Shown: positions 7,203 to 11,501 of the stretch, piece after piece | How positions within the stretch are numbered: position 1 is the first letter of the stretch | Layout: the number at the start of each line of letters is the position of its first letter | NCBI GenBank assembly: GCA_946885925.1 | Contig: CAMPHP010000040.1 | Coordinates: 1-11,501 of the forward strand | DNA length: 11,501 nucleotides | Reading direction: 5' to 3' | Source of the DNA: an uncultured Litorilinea sp. | GTDB lineage: Bacteria > Chloroflexota > Anaerolineae > Caldilineales > Caldilineaceae | Notes under the pieces: model-generated | Seen by the model: the letters and a program-made list of their open reading frames with translations, nothing else | Database searches by the model: none | What the model was told of the DNA's origin: nothing | Made by a program: the position numbers and the translations under genes

Positions 7203-7241
7203 GAGGGCCAGACAATCACGCGGGATGATTGCCTGGCCCTC
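7203..7241. terminator. Hairpin between convergent genes, possible bidirectional terminator
   Basis: Sixteen-base arms GAGGGCCAGACAATCA (7203-7218) and TGATTGCCTGGCCCTC (7226-7241) pair with one mismatch across a 7-base loop CGCGGGA. Read on the - strand the mismatch becomes a U-G pair and the stem is followed by TTTGTGTCATT. It is therefore better formed as the terminator of the - strand repeat-protein gene (stop at 7263). On the + strand it lies 28 bases past the nuclease stop codon but has no T-tract. Confidence 0.65.
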
Positions 7242-7262
7242 ACAGATCTCAACGCATAGACC

Positions 7263-8558
7263 TCAATTCGTCAGGAAAATATCAACAACAAAATCCTGCA
7301 TGGCGATGCGACCATCATCTGCCCGCGCACGCGCACGCAACGTGTGCTCGCCTTCATCTAGCGGATCACCGTCCGGCCAGCTATCGTCATTGTCACCAAA
7401 ATCCCACACAGTACAGTTAGGCGTACCGCCTCCAAAGGCACAATAACCAGGGTCATTCTCTCGTTTGCGATAGACTTCGTTTCCATCCGCATCCAGAATG
7501 ATCATATCCACAAACGAAATGCCATCCCCATCATCGTTGCCTTCATTCGGGTCGAATGCTCTTACTCGGAACACCAACCTATCTTCGACCACATCGGAGT
7601 CATTGCCCACACCTGTCTGCATCAACTCGATCACCAGGTCATCTGAACTATCTGTCAGGAAGATATCGACAACAAAATCCTGCATAGCAACGCGACCATC
7701 ATCCGCCCTGGCCCGAGCGCGCAACGTATGCTCGCCCTCATCCAGCGGATCACCGTCCGGCCAGCTATTGTCGTTGTCGCCAAAGTCCCACACAGTACAA
7801 TTAGGCGTACCTCCTCCAAAAGCGCAATAGCCAGGATCGTTCTCGCGCTTGCGATAGACCTCGTTTCCATCCGCATCGAGAATGATCATGTCTACAAACG
7901 AAATGCCGTCCCCGTCGTCATTGCCCTCTGAGGGATCATACGCACGTACTCGAAACACCAGCCTATCTTCGACCACATCAGAGTCGTTGCCGACTCCCGT
8001 TTGCACCAACTCAATCACTAGATCGTCCGAACCGTCCGTCAAGGAAATATCCACAACATAATTCTGCGTGGCAACGCGACCATCATCTGCCCGTGCACGC
8101 GCACGCAACGTATGCTCACCCTCCTGTAATGGCTCACCACTCGGCCAGCTATTGTCATTATCACCAAAATCCCACACAGTACAGTTTGGTGTACCACCGC
8201 CAAAAGCGCAATAGCCTGGATCGTTCTCACGGTTGCGGTGCACCTCATTCCCGTCAGCATCGAGAATGATCATATCCACGAACGAGATACCATCCCCATC
8301 ATCGTTACCCTCATTCGGGTCAAATGCGCGTACTCGAAACACCAACCTATCTTCCACTATATCAGAATCGTCGCCTACTCCTGTCTGCATCAACTCGATG
8401 ACCAAATCATCTTGGTTCGTTCGCTGCGCTACGGGTGAAGCCAGGGCAGTCCCGTATGCAGCTGGAGCGATTGAAACGACTGCGGCGGCTAGAAACATGG
8501 CACAAATTAGCAATCTAATCACAACGCGAGCGGTAGTACCGCGAGATCGAGCTTTCAT
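7263..8558 (-). CDS. Secreted protein of three near-identical 128-residue repeats, function unknown
   Basis: This 431-residue protein starts at ATG 8558 behind GGGAGA, 7 bases upstream. The N-terminus is a Sec-type signal peptide: positively charged residues 1-15, a hydrophobic core at about 16-34 and a likely cleavage after ALA (38-40). The rest is three tandem copies of a 128-residue unit beginning near residues 51, 179 and 307, each opening with DDLVIEL.QTGVG. Each copy has an acidic, glycine-rich loop (NEGNDDGDGISF) like a calcium-binding loop, two cysteines nine apart (GYCAFGGGTPNC) that could form a disulfide, and a closing strand pattern EGEHTLRARARADDGR. The pattern suggests a beta-sandwich extracellular adhesion or binding domain, but I do not recognise a named family. 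There is no LPXTG or C-terminal membrane anchor, so it is probably released or held non-covalently. It follows the STAND/WD40 gene on the same strand and could be co-transcribed with it. Confidence 0.85.
   Translation of the reverse strand: MKARSRGTTARVVIRLLICAMFLAAAVVSIAPAAYGTALASPVAQRTNQDDLVIELMQTGVGDDSDIVEDRLVFRVRAFDPNEGNDDGDGISFVDMIILDADGNEVHRNRENDPGYCAFGGGTPNCTVWDFGDNDNSWPSGEPLQEGEHTLRARARADDGRVATQNYVVDISLTDGSDDLVIELVQTGVGNDSDVVEDRLVFRVRAYDPSEGNDDGDGISFVDMIILDADGNEVYRKRENDPGYCAFGGGTPNCTVWDFGDNDNSWPDGDPLDEGEHTLRARARADDGRVAMQDFVVDIFLTDSSDDLVIELMQTGVGNDSDVVEDRLVFRVRAFDPNEGNDDGDGISFVDMIILDADGNEVYRKRENDPGYCAFGGGTPNCTVWDFGDNDDSWPDGDPLDEGEHTLRARARADDGRIAMQDFVVDIFLTN
7266..8408 (-). repeat. Three tandem 384-bp coding repeats
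   Basis: The copies span 8408-8025, 8024-7641 and 7640-7266 (the last slightly truncated). At protein level copies 2 and 3 differ at about 5 positions; copy 1 differs from copy 3 at about 13. At DNA level copies 2 and 3 differ at dozens of positions, nearly all third codon positions. The copies therefore look like old duplications kept alike by selection on the protein rather than by recent copying or gene conversion. Confidence 0.92.
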
Positions 8559-8634
8559 AAACCTGTCTCCCTGTATGATATGGGGCTTGTAGCCCGCACA
8601 ACTTCATCGCATTTTACATCAGTTCCGTGCTTCG
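8559..8634 (-). other. Spacer between the STAND/WD40 gene and the repeat-protein gene
   Basis: This 76-base gap contains a short 5-bp hairpin (GGGCT 8583-8587, AGCCC 8591-8595) with no T-tract following it on the - strand. A TATCAT sequence (8574-8579 on the complementary strand) could serve as a -10 box, but no good -35 is spaced correctly. No firm terminator or promoter is seen, so read-through from the upstream gene is plausible. Confidence 0.4.
8566..8571 (-). promoter_or_regulatory. Ribosome binding site for the repeat protein
   Basis: On the - strand GGGAGA lies 7 bases before the ATG at 8558. It supports that start, which also gives a well-formed signal peptide. Confidence 0.65.
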
Positions 8635-11501
8635 TCAATCGCCTTCACAGAGCGGCGGCACGTTATAAAGCCGCCGCTCATCACAGGTGAGATCGCGCAC
8701 ATAGCGGTTGGCATGGGTCTGCGTCACCAAATCCTTCACATCTGCCGGCGGCAGTTGCCATAGAATATGCCCGCCACGCATGTCGCGCGAAAGTATCTGC
8801 CACTTCTCCGGCTGCTCCGGGCCACCTGGGATCGGCAACACATCCTGCACAATAGCCGAGTGACCCTCGAAGCGGAAACGCTCTGCCCCAGTCTCCATAT
8901 CCCACAGGCGCACGGTCCGGTCTTCCGAGCCAGAGAGGATCGTATTGCCGTCGGGACCAAAGGCGACAGTACGCACAGGGAGGCTGTGTCCCTCATAGTG
9001 CCGGATCGGCTGCCCTGTTTCTACATCCCACAGGATTACTTGTCTATCCGCCGAAGCGGAGAGGAGTCGCGTGCCATCGGCACTCAGCACCACGTCATAG
9101 ACCGCGTCTTCGTGGCCCTCATCACTCTCAAAACGCCGGATCTCCTTTCCCGTCTGGAGATCCCACAGCACAATCCTCTTATCAGCATCTTCATCCCCCG
9201 AGACAAGATACCGTCCATCTTGGCTAAAGGCGACACTCCACAAAATGCCGGTGGGAATATGGTATTCCCAAAGTTGCTCGCCTGTCTCAATCACCCATGC
9301 ACTCAAGGTCCCATCCTGAAACGCTGCATATACACTCTGGTCGTCCGGACCATACATCATACGAATGGGCAGGCCACTGTTTTCTGCTTCAATATGGAAT
9401 TGATGCAACTCCTGGCCTGTCTCCAGGCTCGACAAGATGAGGTAGCCGCGTTGACCGGAAAGCATCGTCTGCCCATCATGGCTGAAGGCGACACTGGCGA
9501 GATAGTCCGACTCCACTGGAAACGGCTGCATCTCCTCTCCTGTATCCAAGTTTAGCAGCACCACCTCACCAAAGGCAGCCGAGAGAGCAAGGCGACGCTC
9601 CGCATGAACCGCAACATGGGCAGTTGTGTCGATTTGAGGCCCCCCACCTAGTAACCGGCCAACCCAGAAACGCCGGACAAGCGTAGGACCACTGACATCC
9701 CAGAGACGGACAGTACCATCCATAGAGCCGGAAAGGACAAAGCGGCCATCTTGGCTGTAGGCTAGGCTCACCACTGGCGCACGATGGCCCACAAACGAGT
9801 GAATGAGACCGCCGACCTCTGGTCTGCCCCACAGAATGACACTCCCATCCCACGCGCCGGAGACTAACGTCGTGCCATCCGGTGCAATCGCCATCGTGCT
9901 GATACCTTGCGTATGCTCCGACAGGAGAAAGCCCCCTGTCGCTCTACCAAGTTCGGCATTCCACACCCGGACTGACCCATCCATATAGCCAGCGAAGATA
10001 TAAGTGCCATCCGGCCCGAAAGCCACCATCAGTACGCCACTGCCACGGCCATCAATCGGCAGACGCTCGTCACCGCTCTCAAGATTCCACATGCGCAATT
10101 GACCTGTGGCTGAGCCAGCGAGGGCTGTTTTCCCATCATCGCTGATAGCCACCGCTGTAATCTCCGGCAAACCCTCCTCACCTTGTCCAATGAGTTGGTC
10201 TAGCTGCACCCCCTGGTCCAAGTCCCATAGGATCAGCGCGCCTTCCCTATCCCCCACCAGCGCACGCTGTCCATCTGCGCTATAGGCCATTGCGCTGATG
10301 GATGCATTGTGCGCCTGGAATTGGTGGACAATGTCGCCGCTGGCGGTGTTCCATATGATGAGATCACCATCCTCCAAACCCAACAGCACTTCAGTTTCGA
10401 TCGGACTGAACAGCGCCTTCGCCACCGGCATAGGTTCTGCTCGATCCAGTTGGTGATAGATCTCCTGTGTTTGGACATTCCACACCAGGACAGTACCATC
10501 CTCCGAAGCAGAAACTGCAGTTTGTCCGTCAGGACTGAGGGCAACAGCATCCACCGCGGCTGAATGTGCAGAGAAAGGCTTGACCTCCGTTCCAGGTGCA
10601 AAGGCCGCCGCAGCGAGGGCGTTAACTGCTAGCGATGGTGGCCTTGGAATATCAATCGCTGCCAAGGAAAGCGCAATCGCCAGGTCATAGTTCTTGTTCT
10701 GAATTGCCTGTTGTGCGCTAGACGCCAACGCCACGCTTTTGTTCACTGAAGCCTGCCGAAGCGCAATGGCTGCCAACACGGATAGTCCGACGATGACCAC
10801 TAACGTGATCCCGACAATACGTCTGAGGATGGTTAGCCGTCGCTTCAAGCTCTTACGAATGAACTCGCTTTCCACCTGATTGAGCCAGTCGGGTCTCTCT
10901 TTAACTTCATCCGAGAGCCACAATGACTGCACCGCGCTCCAAATATCCCCCAAGACACCTGACCGTTGAAAGACGTGTGGAAGCAACACGGGAAGACCCG
11001 GATCGTTATTCCAGAGCAGGCCGGACTTCTCGGCATTACCTGCACGCTTCCAAGTCTTTGCCGCCTGTGTTAAGCGTCGCTGAACGGGCAGATATGCCGC
11101 GGCTTCATGTTGCCAGCCCAACAGCTTGTCCCATGCGCGCACAAGAGCATCATGCGCTGGCTCAACATAGGCATCTACCGTACCATCCTCGTCTACATCA
11201 GCACTGTCTCGTACCAACAGGCGCGCCTCGACCAGCCGGTCAAGCACGACCGCGACTTGCTTATTTTCTTGCTCATCCGGGTATTCCAGTTCAGACAAGG
11301 GCACGCGCCGCCGCGCCAACTCGCCACCTTCCATCGAGACCATACGCAGCATGACGCGCCGCATCGTGGCCCGATGTGCGTCATCTGGTAATTGCTCATA
11401 CTCCTGCGTTGCGCGCGTGCGTAATGAACCAATCACCCCACCTAATTCGTCATAATGCTCTTGTGTCAGGGCGCGGTTGTCGCTCGCACTCTCTACATAG
11501 T
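8635..11501 (-). CDS. nSTAND1-type signalling NTPase with membrane segment and 14 WD40 repeats (C-terminal part)
   Basis: This is the last ~954 codons of a larger protein; the frame stays open to the right edge, so the GTG at 11436 is an internal codon. The first ~200 residues match the helical region that follows the ATPase core in nSTAND1 proteins: Y-D-E-L-G-G-V-I-G-S-L near 11430-11460, then RRVMLRMVSMEGGELARRRV, a VLDRLVEARLLVRD helix and the diagnostic EPAHDALVRAW. A single hydrophobic helix (10756-10824, ILRRIVGITLVVIVGLSVLA) follows, then a helical spacer of the type typical before the propeller (KNYDLAIALSLAAIDIP). Next come 14 WD40-like units (about 10593-8746), most ending in LWD/VWN-type dipeptides; units 8-10 are degenerate. 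The tail has NRYVRDLTC and PPLC. STAND proteins are inducible switches whose repeats sense a ligand and whose NTPase domain oligomerises. The NTPase core and any N-terminal effector domain lie outside the window. Confidence 0.92.
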   Translation of the reverse strand, partial: YVESASDNRALTQEHYDELGGVIGSLRTRATQEYEQLPDDAHRATMRRVMLRMVSMEGGELARRRVPLSELEYPDEQENKQVAVVLDRLVEARLLVRDSADVDEDGTVDAYVEPAHDALVRAWDKLLGWQHEAAAYLPVQRRLTQAAKTWKRAGNAEKSGLLWNNDPGLPVLLPHVFQRSGVLGDIWSAVQSLWLSDEVKERPDWLNQVESEFIRKSLKRRLTILRRIVGITLVVIVGLSVLAAIALRQASVNKSVALASSAQQAIQNKNYDLAIALSLAAIDIPRPPSLAVNALAAAAFAPGTEVKPFSAHSAAVDAVALSPDGQTAVSASEDGTVLVWNVQTQEIYHQLDRAEPMPVAKALFSPIETEVLLGLEDGDLIIWNTASGDIVHQFQAHNASISAMAYSADGQRALVGDREGALILWDLDQGVQLDQLIGQGEEGLPEITAVAISDDGKTALAGSATGQLRMWNLESGDERLPIDGRGSGVLMVAFGPDGTYIFAGYMDGSVRVWNAELGRATGGFLLSEHTQGISTMAIAPDGTTLVSGAWDGSVILWGRPEVGGLIHSFVGHRAPVVSLAYSQDGRFVLSGSMDGTVRLWDVSGPTLVRRFWVGRLLGGGPQIDTTAHVAVHAERRLALSAAFGEVVLLNLDTGEEMQPFPVESDYLASVAFSHDGQTMLSGQRGYLILSSLETGQELHQFHIEAENSGLPIRMMYGPDDQSVYAAFQDGTLSAWVIETGEQLWEYHIPTGILWSVAFSQDGRYLVSGDEDADKRIVLWDLQTGKEIRRFESDEGHEDAVYDVVLSADGTRLLSASADRQVILWDVETGQPIRHYEGHSLPVRTVAFGPDGNTILSGSEDRTVRLWDMETGAERFRFEGHSAIVQDVLPIPGGPEQPEKWQILSRDMRGGHILWQLPPADVKDLVTQTHANRYVRDLTCDERRLYNVPPLCEGD
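8746..10593 (-). repeat. Fourteen WD40 units (two seven-blade propellers)
   Basis: I count 14 units of roughly 40-50 residues, with recurrent S-P-D-G-x, S-G/A-S-x-D-G-x-V and L/V/I-W-D/N signatures. Clear GH dipeptides open units 7, 13 and 14. Units 8-10 have lost the tryptophan or the D-G turn. Fourteen units fit two complete seven-blade propellers. The DNA of the units is diverged, so they are not recent copies. Confidence 0.8.
10756..10824 (-). other. Predicted transmembrane helix within the STAND/WD40 protein
   Basis: About 22 uncharged hydrophobic residues (RIVGITLVVIVGLSVLAAIA) are preceded by a cluster of basic residues (KSLKRRLTILRR), which by the positive-inside rule places the NTPase side in the cytoplasm. 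The WD40 propellers on the other side would then be extracytoplasmic, or the segment may not cross the membrane; the sequence alone does not settle this. Confidence 0.7.

Noticed and set aside
7266..8408. CRISPR-like or non-coding tandem array
   Set aside because: The period is 384 bp with no spacers, and the units are in-frame protein repeats downstream of a signal peptide.
8767..9555. 262-residue + strand frame opposite the WD40 region
   Set aside because: It is a shadow of the WD40-coding strand, with no recognisable domain and no start signal; the - strand frame is strongly supported.
11434..11436. GTG at 11436 as the start of the WD40 protein
   Set aside because: The frame continues to the window edge with sequence matching the nSTAND1 helical region (EHYDELGG), so the gene is cut by the window.
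1..11501. tRNA, rRNA, riboswitch, insertion sequence or attachment sites
   Set aside because: I saw no cloverleaf-like segment, rRNA motif, transposase gene or flanking direct repeats on reading both strands; this is by eye, not by a covariance-model search.

Overview
The window looks like a piece of a bacterial chromosome of moderate GC content, most likely from the Chloroflexota (Anaerolineae or Caldilineae-like). That placement is an inference from three things: a STAND protein carrying WD40 repeats with a characteristic C-terminal tail (NRYVRDLTC...PPLC), a CUT1-type sugar transporter, and an unusual multidomain SGNH/protease/nuclease protein. No marker gene (rRNA, tRNA, ribosomal protein) is present to confirm it.

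Region 1 (1-3717, + strand) is a carbohydrate ABC transporter of the CUT1 (MalEFGK/UgpBAEC) type. It contains the C-terminal part of the extracytoplasmic binding protein (cut by the window edge), two six-helix permeases whose genes overlap by 4 bp, and a complete MalK/UgpC-type ATPase. A 346-base gap between the binding protein and the first permease holds a degenerate palindromic repeat. It also holds a perfect 15-bp hairpin followed by a T-rich tract, which could lower permease expression relative to the binding protein.

Region 2 (3718-3992) is a short intergenic stretch with a second palindromic-repeat remnant, two small hairpins, and a probable promoter and strong ribosome binding site for the next gene.

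Region 3 (3993-7175, + strand) encodes a 1060-residue protein with three apparently intact enzymatic modules in a row: an SGNH/GDSL hydrolase, a trypsin/V8-like serine protease and a DNA/RNA non-specific endonuclease of the beta-beta-alpha-metal type. No signal peptide is visible, so it probably acts in the cytoplasm. This is the most interesting object in the window.

Region 4 (7263-11501, - strand) runs toward region 3 and is separated from it by a hairpin that could terminate both transcripts. It holds two genes in the same orientation, 77 bases apart. The upstream one (cut by the right edge) is the C-terminal part of an nSTAND1-type signalling ATPase: helical region, one membrane segment, then 14 WD40 repeats (two seven-blade propellers). 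The downstream one is a 431-residue secreted protein made almost wholly of three near-identical 128-residue repeats.

The transporter is ordinary metabolism. The nuclease/protease gene and the STAND gene are both of types often found in bacterial conflict or programmed-death modules. Their adjacency suggests, but does not prove, that regions 3 and 4 form an accessory or defence-like patch.
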